Assembly: GCA_027886175.1 (NCBI GenBank)
Contig: JAJNNQ010000077.1
Location: forward strand, 4,836,001 to 4,900,000
Length of the DNA stretch: 64,000 nucleotides
Direction: 5' to 3'
Source of the DNA: Phylloscopus collybita
Taxonomy: Eukaryota; Chordata; Aves; Passeriformes; Phylloscopidae
How positions within the stretch are numbered: position 1 is the first letter of the stretch; each line of letters starts with the position of its first letter. The notes beneath the pieces were generated by a model. The model searched no databases. It was given only the letters and a program-made list of their open reading frames with translations, and was not told the origin of the DNA. Both the position numbers and the translations under genes were made by a program. Shown piece by piece: positions 1-10,389 of this stretch.

Positions 1-41
1 TAATCACTCCCTGCCTCCATTTATTGTGTCCCACAGCAACA

Positions 42-62
42 TCTGGTGATGCCCGACGTGAC
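42..62 (+). other. Retroviral primer-binding-like site (tRNA-Trp type)
   Basis: It lies directly after the LTR terminus ...GCAACA. The stretch TGGTGATGCCCGACGTGA is close to the complement of the tRNA-Trp 3' end used by alpharetroviruses, with one extra base and one change. This suggests a class II ERV relationship. Confidence 0.5.
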
Positions 63-158
63 CTGTAGCCGCAAGAACAAGGTAAAAAATACCTTGCCCC
101 TTTTAAAGGAAAAAAGGGATTTTTATTTCTCTCTGATAAGGAGAAGAAATTTGAAAAA

Positions 159-275
159 ATGACCCCGTTGCTAGACCCGGAAGACAAGTTAGTGTTACAG
201 ATGTGGGGAATGTATCTTGCGCGTTGGCAAGTTGGTATCTCCACTGAAAGTCTAGCAGAAGTATATATTTGGTAA
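159..275 (+). pseudogene. Short leader ORF, possible gag N-terminal remnant
   Basis: A 38-codon ORF (begins MTPLLDPEDKLVLQMWGM) starts about 100 bases after the primer-binding site, where gag would begin, and ends at a TAA. It has an acidic start and amphipathic character but no domain I can name. No further gag sequence follows in this frame. It may be the stump of a gag gene left in a non-autonomous element, or chance. The second element copy lacks this region, so conservation cannot be tested here. Confidence 0.3.
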
Positions 276-2645
276 AAAATCACAGGGATTCATCCCAACC
301 CCTAAAAAAGTGCAGTCTAGGTCATTCTGGTCCTCTTGGGACTTCTCTTGAGTGCGGAGTTAGAAAAGCTAACTAAATTGTCAAAAATTTGGGAGAGATC
401 TATGACAGTCTTTGAAAAGTCAGGAGAAGATTTTCTTTTCAGTTCATTCCCAGATCCGGCTGAAGAGCACCGAAATTTCGAGACTGCGACTGGCAACAGC
501 TTGGTGATTTTCCCGAAGCCATTTCCAGAAGTCCCAGGTTCGTCTTCCCCCTCCCCCCGTGAATTTACTCCTGGGAAGGAAGGTTGGGAGCCCCCCGGGC
601 ATGCGCGGAGGCGATCAGCGGCAGTCTGCGGATCTGGCGCCGCGAAAGCACCGTTCCCCGATCCCTCTGTGTCGTTCCCCATGAACGGCCGCGTGCGGGA
701 AGGGGGAGGAGGTCGAGGGTCCTGAGACGCCGTCGCACCCCGCCCTGCAGTCACCGTGCCGCGCTTCCCACGCAAAAAGCCCATCACGGCACCTACGGCG
801 GTTCCTTCTTGCGCAGGCACGGGCAGCCCGCCAGCCACCCCCCTGCACAGTGTGCCTCAGATACCACCCCGTGTTCCCCTGCCCCAAAAACCCGACAGCC
901 TTCTGCCCCCCACGATGGGTGGGAGTGAGTGGAACTCGGTGGGGCTTGAGACCTTGGCGCCACCCCGAGAGCCTCACAGCGGCAGTCTGGGCTCAGCACG
1001 GCCTGGGAAAGAGAGGGGAAGGAACTCGCCCATCCCCAATACCTCTGTCTCAGACACTCGGCAAATGGGAGTGACTGCGCGTCCAGCACGCACAGATTTG
1101 ACCAGAACAATTGTTTTCAAATGCCCGAGCTGGGGAGACCACGCGCGGTTTTCTTTTCGGGCGGAGAAAGCAAACGGGTTTTCTGCGAACGCCCGAAATC
1201 GCCGCAGCGCTGCGGCGCAGCGCTGGAGGAGTGGCCGGGCGGGGCGGCTCTGTGCAGCCACTGCAAAAGGGGGAAGGGGCTGCCTCCACTGTCCCCCAGC
1301 CCCTCAGCCCCTGCCGGCTCTGCACAGCTGGGAACGCCACCCCCCCCACGCCATGCGGTGCCCGCTGTGCCTGCGCTGCCAGCAGGTGGGGCGGCTCCGC
1401 CGCGGAGTCGCCGCAGAAGACGGGTGGGGGTGCCGCGACCCCCCGCCCCCCCCCCGCCCAGCGGCGCCCACCAGGGCTCCCTGGCCAGGAACGCCGCCCG
1501 CCCGGGCGTGCACGGAGGTGGTGCAGGGTCTCCCTGCGCCAAGCCGGGAACGGCCGACCCCACCCCCACTGGCTCGACCGCGGAAAAAGCCCCGCCGGCT
1601 CCTTCCGGTAAAGGGACCCGGCGGCACGGCAGTTCCGCCGGTCACCGCTCTGCCACACGCCTGCCCCTCAGCGTCTGTGTTGCCTGGCAACACTGCCGAA
1701 TTAGCGTGGGCTGCGGTTCCTCCTGCGTCTGTCCCCGTGGCTCCATGCCGTGTCACCATGCGCTCCAGGGAGCTGAGACCTTCCTGGAACGAAGTGAAGC
1801 ATACGGCTTGAGGACCGAGACAATGGGGTGTCGAGGACCGCTTGTTGGGAACCACAGAGAGTTCTCTTGGCCCTGCTGGCATTACAACAGCCGGAATAGC
1901 AGGTGCACGGAGTGCGACACAGTTCTCTCTGTCTGCTTCTGTGATGTCCAGAAAGCAGGCTGAGAGAGACTTGTGGCTCTCTCTCAATTATCAAAGGGAA
2001 CTCCAGAGATCGTTTAACACATGCCTTTGCAGCCCTTTGTTTTCAGGACTGGGAACTGGTGGCGCTGGGATGTTTGCTTCGTGCCTGCCGAGCACCCTGA
2101 GTCCCTGCACAGCAGTCCTGGCCTGGTGAACATCCCAAGTTGTGTATCCTGCACCTCCCTGATGTCATCCCTCCAGAAACCTGTCTGATTCATGGAGGGG
2201 ACAGAGCACTGCTTCAACAGCCAGCAACCCGTGATTTTATGGACTCAGAGGGACTCTTGCCTGTGGTTTGCTCACATCCCATGGGAACTGTTGGTCACCT
2301 CTGGGGACGGGATGTCTTGGCAGGGTTTTTGGGGGGCGAATTGGGATGAATTGTAATGAGGGCCAATGCACTGAATGGCACAGCATCTCACCTGACAAGA
2401 TGAATCGGCGGCTGGTCACAAGTTCTGCCCATGTGGCAGACAACATGTTTTCAAAAAAAAAAAAAAACGGGAAAAGCAGGGAAAGTCCCTGCAAATTGGC
2501 CAACAAGCCACTTGGAAACAGTGACCAGAATGAAAGCCGACAAGTGGAGAAATCTGCGAGTCATCACTCGAAAACCTCTCCACAAGCAGATATAAAAATC
2601 TGCATTTTTCTTTTTTTTCTTTTCTTTTTATATAAACTGAAAAGG

Positions 2646-2956
2646 TGAGATGTCGCCACGCTTCGTGCCTGCCATATTTTGGTTTTAGGAAATTCTGTTC
2701 CCAGGCACTCTTTTTGGTACACAAGGTCACATATTGTAAACTACCTTGTTTTGCACATACTTTCCCAGAGGAGGGATTTCGCGTGGTGGTCCCTGGAACT
2801 GACCAATGGTTCCCAAAGGTCCCATCTCTAAGGTGGGCACATCTGTAAAAGCATAAAAGAAGCCCTGAAATTAAATCGGTGGCTGCTCCTCGCTGAGGAG
2901 TCCATTGCAGCCTTCTGTCCACTCCCTGCCTCCATTTATTGTGTCCCACAGCAACA
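2646..2956 (+). repeat. 3' LTR of element copy 1
   Basis: The 311-bp repeat begins TGAGATGTCGCC after a short purine stretch (gaaaagg) and ends ...CCCACAGCAACA. A TATA-like sequence (gcataaaag, about 2851) and a degraded poly(A) signal (attaaa, about 2869) are visible. The LTR of the second copy (23419-23729) has the same length and clear identity, with an intact AATAAA. Confidence 0.7.
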
Positions 2957-3478
2957 GAGATTGATTAGAAATTTATTGAAATAGATAATTATTTAATAAA
3001 GCAGCAATTGATTAATGCATAGATTGATTAGAAATTGATTAAAGCAGAGATTGATTAGAGCAGAGATTGATGAAGGCAGAGATTGATTGAAGTAGAGATT
3101 GATTAAAGTAGAGATTAATTAGAGATTTATTAGAATAGATGATTATTTAGTAAAGCAGAGATTGATTAGAGCAGAGAATGATTAAAGCAGAGAATGATTA
3201 AAGCAGAGATTGATTAAGGCAGAGATTGAATAAAGCAGAGATTGATTAAAGCAGATTGATTAAAGCAGAGATTGATTAGAGATTGATTAAAGCAGAGATC
3301 GATTAAAGCCGAGATTGATTAGAGATTGATTAACACAGGGATTAATTAAAGCAGATATTGATTAAAGCAGAGATTGATTAATGCAGAGATTGATTAAAGC
3401 AGAGATTAATTAAAGCAGAGATTGATTAACGCAAAGATTAATTAAAACACAGATTAATTAAAGCAGATACAGTCAATA
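2957..3478 (+). repeat. Minisatellite, ~16-bp unit attgattaaagcagag
   Basis: A diverged tandem array of attgattaaagcagag with variants (agagattgatt, agagatttatt). The same family lies at 12430-12850 in the same orientation and at 19650-20330 as its reverse complement, so it brackets both copies of the mini-exon gene duplication. Confidence 0.9.
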
Positions 3479-3549
3479 TAGAAATCTCAAGCCAGGGAAG
3501 TTTTCAATGTCCAATTCCGGTATTTGTCAATGACACACGAGCTGAACGC

Positions 3550-4440
3550 GCATGCGCAGCGTGTGACGTCATCCCAAGACATGTGATGAGGAGGAGGAGC
3601 CTTCCTCCGACCGTGCCCCAAAAGGGGGCGCCACCCCCAAAGGAGCCAATCGGAGCGCACCGGGGGCGGGGCCAGCGGCTCGGAGAAACCAAAAGTCCCA
3701 GAGGCCGCCGCTATTGCTGCCGCTGCCGCTGAAGCTGCCGGAGCCGCCACCACCACTGCTGCCGCCACCACCGCTGCCGTCACTTCGGCGCTCAGGGAGG
3801 GCCGGTAAAGGGCGGCAGCGCTGTCACGAGATGTCGTCAGGGCTCCCCCGCGCCGCGACATCACGAGTGGGGCGGGGGGGCTGCGGTGGTGGCCGAGACG
3901 GGGAGGGGGTGGCGCGGGTAGGGGGTCGAGGGAGGGAAGGGCGGGAAATGGAGCCTGAGGGCGGCGCCGCCAGGGGGCGCTGAGGCGGGAGGGGAGGGGG
4001 GGCGGGGCCAGCGGCTTGGAGAAACTGAAAGTCCCCGAGGCTGCCGCCGCCATTTCTGCCGCCGCCCCCGGAGCCGCCGGGTCCGCCGGAGCCACTTCGG
4101 GACTCAGGGAGGGCCGGTAAAAGGTGGCAGCGCTGTCGCGAGACGCCGTCAAGGCTCCCCCGTGCCCCGACGTTAGGAGTCTGGTGGCAGGGGGTGGGCG
4201 GCGGGGCAGTGGCAGCGGCCGAGGGGGGGAAACGGGAGCAGGGGTGGGGGGAGGAAAGGGCTGGAAACAGAGCCTGAGGGGGGTGCCGTCAGGGGGCGCT
4301 GAAGCGGGAGGGGAGGGGGAGCGGGGCAGGGCTTAAAGGGGGCGTGGGTTGGGCGGGGTTGTTCTCAACGGGAGGGAGCGTGGCTTGGACGGCCGTGACG
4401 TCACAGCCGCTTCCCTTTCATGACATCACGGCAGGAAAAC
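3550..4440 (+). promoter_or_regulatory. CpG island / promoter of mini-exon gene A, internally duplicated
   Basis: A GC- and CpG-rich block lies directly upstream of the first coding exon of gene A. It holds two tandem copies (about 3655-3985 and 4005-4325) of a module that occurs once upstream of gene B (about 13120-13385). The module contains a GGGGCGGGGCC GC box, a Gly/Ala-type GCC run, a conserved GGTAAAGGGCGGCAGCG stretch and CTGTCGCGAGA-like sequence. CRE-type octamers TGACGTCA occur at about 3567 and 4396. A donor-like GTAAAG in each module suggests a 5' noncoding exon. No ORF here is shared between the copies. Confidence 0.6.
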
Positions 4441-4516
4441 ACCAGATTCCGGGGGTTTTCCCCCCAAAATGCCCCCCGGGATGGGGTTGGGGGCCTCCAA
4501 AGTGCTGCTGAAGCAG

Positions 4517-6790
4517 GTGAGCAAAAGCCCAAAACTCGGGAATTTGGTGGAGCAGCGGGGCTGGAATTTTTTGGGAATTTCTGGAGCTGAAATTCCCAAA
4601 AAATAAAAAAAACCTCCCCGGATCTTTGCGATGATGTTAGGCAGCTCCGACTATGAGTCCTTCCAGAAGGAGCTCGAGGAGATGGAGAAGGTGACGGAAT
4701 TTCAGGAATTTTCAGGATTCCTTTTCCTGTTTTCCCACTGATTTTTTTTTCAAAACTCAGGAATTTTTGGGGGGGTGGGGCTGGAATTTTTTGGGAATTT
4801 TTGGAGCTGAAATTCCCAAAAATAACCCCAAACCCCCCCCAGGTCTGTGCGATGACATCAGACGACTCTGATATCGACACCGAGGCCTTGCAGAAGTTGC
4901 TTGATGAGATGGAGAAGGTGAGGGAATTTCAGGAATTTTCACGAAACTTTTTTTTCTAATTTTTCACCGACTTTTCCCAAAACTTGGGAATTTTTTGGGG
5001 GGGTGGGGCTGCAATTTTTTGGGAATTTCTGGAGCTGAAATTCCCAAAAGAAACCAACTCTCCCCCAGGCCAACATGATGATGTCAGTGTTCTACATCAC
5101 CTGGCGGAAGGAGCTCAAGGAGATGGAGAAGGTGAGGGAATTTTGGGAATTTTTGGGAAATTTTTTTTCCCATTTTTCCAAATTTTCCACCAATTTTTCC
5201 CAAAACTCAGGAATTTTGGGGGGGGCAGGGCTGGAATTTTTGGGGAATTTCTAGAGCTGAAATTCCCAAAAAAAACCAAAACCCCTCCAGGCCCGTGCAA
5301 TGATGTCAGACGACACTGACATCTTGTTGAAGAAGCTCGAGCAGTTGGTGAAGGTGATGGAATTTCGGGAATTTTCAGGAAATTTTTTTTCCCATTTTTC
5401 CACCGACTTTTCCCAAAGTTCCAGAATTTTTGGGGGGGTGGGGCTGGAATTTTTGCAGAATTTCTGGAGCTGAAATTCCCAAAAAAACCCCAACCCCCCC
5501 CCCCCCCCCCCCCCCCCCCCCAGGCCGACGCGAAGACGTCAGATGACTCCAACATCGACATCAAGGCCTTGCGGAAGAAGCTCGAGCAGTTGGAGAAGAT
5601 GAGGGAATTTCAGGAATATTTGGGATTTTTTTTTCCTGTTTTTCCAAATTATCCACCAGTTTTTCCCAACACTTGGGAATTTTTTGGGGGGTGCGGCTGG
5701 AACTTTTCAGAAACTTCTGGAGCTGAAATTCCCAGAAAAAGCCAACCCTCCCCAAAGGCCAGCAAGATAACGTCCAATGTATTAGACATCATCATCGAGA
5801 CCTTGCTGAAGCAGTTCGATGAGATGAGGCAGGTGAGGGAATTCCAGGAATTTTCAGAATTTTTTTTCTTATTTTTCCACCAATTTTTCCCAAAACCCAA
5901 GAGTTTTTTGGGGGGCGGGGCTGGAATTTTCCGTGAATTTCTGGAGCTGAAATTCCCCAAAAAAACCAAACCCTCCCACCAGGCCAGTGCAATGTGGTCA
6001 GAGTTGTGCACCGCCTGGCGGAAGAAGCTCAAGGAGATGAAGTAGGTGAGGGAATTCCGGGAATTTTCAGAAGCTTTTTTCCTGTTTTTCCACCGATTTT
6101 TCCCAAAACTCGGGAATTTTTGAGGGGTGAGGCTGTAATTTTTTGGGAATTTCTGGAGCTGAAATTCCAAAAGAAACCAAACCTCCCCCAGGCCGACACG
6201 ATGACGTCAGACGACTCCGACACCGACATCGAGGCCTTGCGGAACAGTCTCAAGGAGATGAGGCAGGTGAGGGAATTTCGGGAATTTTTTGGAATTTTTT
6301 TTCCAATTTTTCCAATTTTTCCACAGATTTTTCCCAAAAGTCGAGAATTTTTTGTTGGGTGGGGCTGGAATTTTTCGGGAATTTCTAGAGCTGAAATTCC
6401 CAAAAAAAACCAAAAATCCCCCCAGGTTGGCAAGATTACGTCAGACAACTTCAACAGCATCATGGAGGCCATGCTAAATGATCTCTGCAAGAAGGTGAGA
6501 GAATTCCAGGAATTTTTGGGAATTTTTTCCCCATTTTTCCACCAATTTTTCCCAAATCTCTGGAATTTTTGGGGGGAGAGGGGCTGGAATTTTTCAGGAA
6601 TTTCTGGAGCTGAAATTCCCAAAAGAAACCAAATCCCCCCCAGGCCGGCGCGATGACGTCAGACGACTTTGACAACACCAAGAAGGCCTTGCTGGAGAAG
6701 CTTGCCAAGAGGAAGCTGGTGAGGGAATATCAGGAAGGTTCAGGAATTTTTTTTCCCCATTTTTCCACCGATTTTTCCCATATTTTGGTA
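4517..6790 (+). repeat. Tandem exon+intron array A, ~10 units of ~170-240 bp
   Basis: Each unit is one coding mini-exon plus an intron of shared sequence. The intron begins GTGAGGGAATTTC, then has T-rich sequence, a G-run with GGGGCTGGAATTTTT, an inverted repeat (GGGAATTTC, 7-nt loop, GAAATTCCC), an A/C-rich tract and CCCCAGG. The intron before 5524 contains an uninterrupted C-run of about 35 bases. Introns are at least as similar to each other as the exons, which indicates recent unit duplication or gene conversion. Confidence 0.85.
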
Positions 6791-6994
6791 CTTTTGCCCA
6801 ATTGTCCGAATTCCCCCAGTTTTCAGCTCGGTCAGGCCCCAAATTCCTTTTCACCTGAATTTCTCCCAATTTTCCAATTTTTGCTCTGATTTTCCCCAAA
6901 TTCTTCATTTTCCCCTTTTTTTCCTCAAATTCCTTTTTTTCCCTCCAACTTCTGCCCACATTTCCCCTTTTTTGCCCCAAATTTCTCCCTGAAA

Positions 6995-7571
6995 TTTTAT
7001 TACATCTACTGTAGATAGGAGCTCAGACTGGGCTGGGCCTGCTCTGTTGGTGGAACCTTGGGTGTTAACTAACCAGGTGGCCTTTGCTAAGTGTTGCTCC
7101 CAATTTTTGAAAGATCCTCCACCTAATGTCTTCAAGGTGGTTTTTAACAGTCCATTGCACCTCTCCACTTTGCCTGCAGCTGGTGCATGGTAGGGGATAT
7201 GGTAGACCCACTCAATGCCATGTTCCCTAGCCCAGGTGTTGATAAGGCTATTCTTGAAATGAGTCCCATTGTCTGACTCAATCCTCTCAGGTGTACCATG
7301 CCTCCACAGGACTTGCTTTTCCAGGCCCAGGATGGTGTTCCGGGCGGTGGCATGAGGCACAGGGTAGGTCTCCAGCCACCCAGTGGTGGCTTCCACCATG
7401 GTCAGCACGTAGCGCTTGCCTTGGCGGGTTTGGGGCAGGGTGATGTAATCAATCTGCCAGGCCTCCCCATACTTGTACTTGGACCACCGTCCACCGTACC
7501 AGAGGGGCTTCACCCGCTTGGCCTGCTTGATGGCAGCACACGTCTCACAGTCATGGATAACCTGAGAAATA
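6995..7571 (-). mobile_element. ERV-L integrase fragment inserted antisense in gene A
   Basis: On the minus strand the sequence reads integrase protein collinear with the pol gene of the provirus at 47631-53964. It covers the C-terminal half of the HHCC zinc region (IHDCETCAAIKQAK) and the DD35E core (WQIDYITLP, IESDNGTHF, GKVERCNGLL), ending near LLSTVD. There are no LTRs. It lies between the last repeat exon and the 3' exon of gene A, and the corresponding interval of gene B (about 15250-15990) has no counterpart here, so a deletion accompanied the insertion. A plus-strand A-run (about 7574-7585) adjoins its right edge. Confidence 0.85.
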
Positions 7572-7979
7572 CTAAAAAAAAAAAAGGGCGGGAGAAATTC
7601 AGGAATTCTGGGGGAAATGTTGGGATTTGAGGGGGGAAATGGAGCAATTTTTAGGATTTGGGAATTTTGGGGGTGGGGTTGGGATTTGCTCCCTTCTGAG
7701 CCTGGGTTTGGAATTCTGGGATTTTTTGGTGCTCTGAGGGATTTTTGGGATTTTTCTGCTCTGGCAGTCGCAGCTGGGAGAGGGGAAGGAGCCAGAGACC
7801 CAAATCCGAGGATTCCAGCCCAAATTCAAATTCCGGGAGTGAATCAAAGGAATATTTGAAAGAATCATGGGAATGGTGGGAAAATTCTGGGAGTAAACAT
7901 GCAGCATCTATGGTGACTTTGGTGTCATTTCTAGAAACTGTAGGGAAAACTTACAATTTTCTTAGAAGAATTCTGTAAT

Positions 7980-8500
7980 TTTAGCGAAAATTTGGGGGAT
8001 TTTTCAGAAAATTTGGATTTTGGGGAGAACTTGTGGGATTTTAGGGGGCATTTTGGAAACTTTGGGAGATTTGAGGAGAAATTTCAGAAAATTTGGGGTG
8101 TATTTCAGGTGATTTTGGGGTAAATTTTAGAGATTTTTCAGTTGGTTTTGGGTGAATTTTGGGGACTTTTGGGTGGATTTGGGGTGGATTTTTGGGTGGA
8201 TTTGGGGTGAATTTCAGGGATTTTTTTGGGTGAATTCTGGGGACTTTGTATGGATTTGGGCGAATTTTGGGGATTTTTGGCACCTCCGGGGAGGGCTGAT
8301 GTTGATGTCCACCAGGGGGCACCAGCATCAGCAAAAATTCCTCTGCAAAAAAAACCCCAAAAAGGCCCCAAAAACGCCCCCAAATCCAGCCCAAACCACC
8401 CCAAAATCAATCAGGGCACCCCAAAATGTCTCAAAACGGTGAACACCCCCCCCCCGCAAAAAAAACAGCATAAAAATATCCCTGTGACGGTTTTATTACC
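7980..8500. other. Low-complexity GGATTTTGGG/CCCCAAAA sequence, no gene
   Basis: G/T-rich repeats (ggattttgggtgaatttt) up to about 8290, then C/A-rich sequence with a short C-run and A-runs. The long ORFs on both strands are products of the repeat. Nothing else is seen. Confidence 0.6.
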
Positions 8501-8519
8501 TGGTATTTCTATTTCATCA

Positions 8520-9150
8520 GGAGAACATGAAAGAGGAGAACAGGTTTGTTTTAAAATTACGGATTTTGATTTTTTATATTTTTATAAATGGAATCTGCTA
8601 ATTTTATCCTTGTTATAAATGAAATTAATCAATTTTATCAGTGTTATAAATGAAATCAGCAGGTTTTATTGTTATAAATGAAATTAATAATTTTATAATT
8701 TTTATAAACTAAATCAGATGATTTGATCATTGTTATAAATGAAATTAATCAATTTCATAATTGTTATAAATGAAATCAGCCAATTTTATCCGTTATAAAT
8801 GAAATTAATCAATTTTATCATTGTAATAAAGAGAATCAGCTGACTTTATCATTGTTATAAATGAAATTAATCAATTTTATCAGTTATAAATTTTGTCTGT
8901 TATACATGAAATCAGCTGATTTTATCATTGTTATAAATGAAATCAATTTTATAAACTGTTATAAACAGTATCAGCTGATTTTATCATTGTCATAAATGAA
9001 AATAATCAATATTATCATTGTTATAAATGAAATCAATTTTAAAATTTTTATAAACCAAGTCAACCAATTCTATCATTATAAATGAAAGTAATCAATTTTA
9101 TAATTGTTATAAAGGAAATCAGCTGATTTTTATCAATAAAGGATTTATTA
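8520..9150. repeat. AT-rich minisatellite, ~30-bp unit (ttataaatgaaattaatcaa)
   Basis: A tandem array of variants of ttataaatgaaattaatcaa followed by ttttatcattg. A shorter array of the same family lies at 17455-17625, at the equivalent place downstream of gene B. Confidence 0.85.
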
Positions 9151-9307
9151 AAAAATTGAGATTTAAGCGACTGTGAAAGCCACAAACAGAAGTCAGTGCC
9201 GAGCCCGGGGTGAACCTGGATTCGGAGACCCCAAAATTCCCCCAAAATGCCCCGTATTTCCCCAAAATCTGCGGGTTTTTTTCCCTAATTTGGCCATTTC
9301 CCCAGCC

Positions 9308-9549
9308 TCATTTGCATAGGGGGCGTGGCCCGGCCTGCAGGGGGCGTGGCCAGATGGGCACCTCCTCCCCCAGCAGGGGGCGCAGGGGCAGCTCCTGCTC
9401 GGCCTCGCTCTCGCCCCACAGCTGCCGGGTCCTCCCAGCCGCCAGGTGGCGCTCGGTTGGTGGCGCGCAGCTGGGCCGGGTCATAGAGAGGGGCGGGGTC
9501 CAGGCCGTGGAGGTTGATCAGCGACACCAGGTACTGGGTGTAGTGAGCC
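9308..9549 (-). pseudogene. Terminal exon of an unidentified gene, copy A (frameshifted)
   Basis: On the minus strand, an acceptor (ggtcactcag, AG at 9550-9551) precedes an exon that reads GLRAHYTQYLVSLI-type protein through LHGLDPAPLYDPAQL. It matches the exon at 18305-18539. A one-base insertion near 9465 shifts the frame, so the downstream ERHLAAGRTRQLWG segment seen in copy B is lost in the original frame. I do not recognise the family. It converges on mini-exon gene A, exactly as copy B converges on gene B. Confidence 0.5.
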
Positions 9550-10065
9550 CTGAGTGACCGCGAGTGACCACTGAGTGACCACTGAGTGACCACTGAGTGA
9601 CCAGTGAGTGACCAGTGACCAGTGAGTGACCAGTAACCACTGAGTGACCACAGCCCCAAAATGCACGAGAAATGACCCAAAATGACCCCTGAGTGATCAG
9701 AGTGACCACTGCGTGACCACTGAGTGACCACGGCCTTGAACTGACCAGAAACTGCCCGGAAACCGCCCGAGAACTTACCCAAAAATGGCCCCAAAGTGAT
9801 GCAAAAATGACCCAAAGTGACCCAAGTGACCCGTGAGAGATCAATGAGTGACCCCAGTGACCCCCGACTGACCCAAGTAACCCAAAATGTCCCAAATGAT
9901 GATGGTCACTGATGGTCACTGATGGTCACTGATGGTCACGGATGGCCGTTGATGGTCATTGATGTCTGGTGATGGTGAGTGATGGTCAGTGATGGTCAGT
10001 GATGGTTGTTGATGGTCATTGATGGTCATCAATGGCCATTGATGATCCTTTGAGTGTCCAACAGT
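9545..10065. repeat. Minisatellites: tgagtgacc and gatggtcatt units
   Basis: About 9545-9740 is a tandem array of the 9-11-bp unit (ac)tgagtgacc; it becomes degenerate (gacccaaaatgac) to about 9900. About 9900-10065 is a 10-bp array, gatggtcatt/gatggtcact. The same pair, longer, occurs at 18540-19640. Confidence 0.85.
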
Positions 10066-10099
10066 GGTGACCAAGACCTTTTGCCCTCTGAGTGTCCGG

Positions 10100-10365
10100 T
10101 GGTCATCGAGACCTTCCACACTTCGAGTGCCCAGTGGTCATCAAGTGCTCTTGTCCTTTGGGTGCCCAGTGGTGGTCAAGAGCTCCGGGCGTCCATCAGT
10201 GGCTGCCCAGGACCAACAGAACTTTTCCAGGTGCTCCCAGATGTTGTCCAGATGTTCTCCAGGTGTTTCCCAGGTGTCCCCAAGTGTCCTCAGGTGGTTC
10301 CCAGGTGTCCTCAGGTGGTTCCCAGGTATTCCCAGGTGCTTTCCAGGCATTCCCAGGTGTTCTCC
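10100..10365. repeat. Diverged repeats of cccaggtgttctccaggtgt type
   Basis: Imperfect tandem pieces of ccaggtgtcctcaggtggtt, followed by a short (AT)n run at 10370-10384. No gene is seen. Confidence 0.5.
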
Positions 10366-10389
10366 ATATTATATATATATATATTTCAA

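Larger units (their letters stand above)
1..2956 (+). mobile_element. Non-autonomous LTR retroelement, copy 1 (5' end cut by window)
   Basis: Bases 1-41 are the last bases of an LTR and recur at the end of the LTR at 2646-2956. A primer-binding-like site follows directly (TGGTGATGCCCGACGTGA, from about 44). It resembles the 3' end of tRNA-Trp, the primer of avian alpharetroviruses, with one extra base and one change. The internal part is about 2.6 kb and holds no recognisable gag, pol or env. Its middle (about 560-1750) is very CpG-rich and the remainder is ordinary. A second copy at 21277-23729 matches from about 517 onward. The element looks like an ERV derivative that moves with proteins supplied by another element; that is inference from its structure. 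Confidence 0.7.
4481..7978 (+). pseudogene. Mini-exon array gene A (repeat-exon protein), probably decayed
   Basis: Inferred coding exons, all phase 0: 4481-4516 (MGLGASKVLLKQ), 4622-4690, 4843-4917, 5069-5131, 5291-5353, 5524-5598, 5758-5832, 5983-6045, 6192-6266, 6426-6494, 6644-6718; the 3' exon is about 7768-7978. Each repeat exon encodes 21-25 residues of the type ADAMMSDDSDIDIEALRKKL plus an acidic/basic helical end. The start fits N-myristoylation (MGxxxSK). Damage compared with gene B: the acceptor before 4622 is GG instead of AG, the donor after 5598 is AT instead of GT, and the last codon of exon 5983-6045 is TAG. The exon matching 15455-15485 of gene B is missing where an ERV fragment (6995-7571) sits. 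The 3' exon reads RSWERGRSQRPKSEDSS in one frame and ends at 7978. Because the exons are symmetric, skipping the damaged ones would still leave an open frame, so a transcribed product is not excluded. Family not recognised. Confidence 0.55.

Noticed and set aside
756..1811. 351-codon ORF in the CpG-rich part of the LTR element, with a 348-codon counterpart at 21530-22576
   Set aside because: Small indels between the two copies put the middle third in different frames, so protein sequence is not conserved. Several overlapping frames are open on both strands because of base composition.
2957..3478. CRISPR-like regular repeat
   Set aside because: There are no unique spacers of constant length. 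It is a eukaryotic minisatellite, as are the other short-period arrays here.
3487..4152. Ala/Pro-rich minus-strand ORF over the gene A CpG island
   Set aside because: GCC/GCG repeats without stops; not preserved in the equivalent island of gene B.
4401..6980. Many NSQKIPAPPPQKF-type minus-strand and intron ORFs in the exon arrays
   Set aside because: They are translations of the repeated intron sequence (ggaattttggg), in frames unrelated to the exons.
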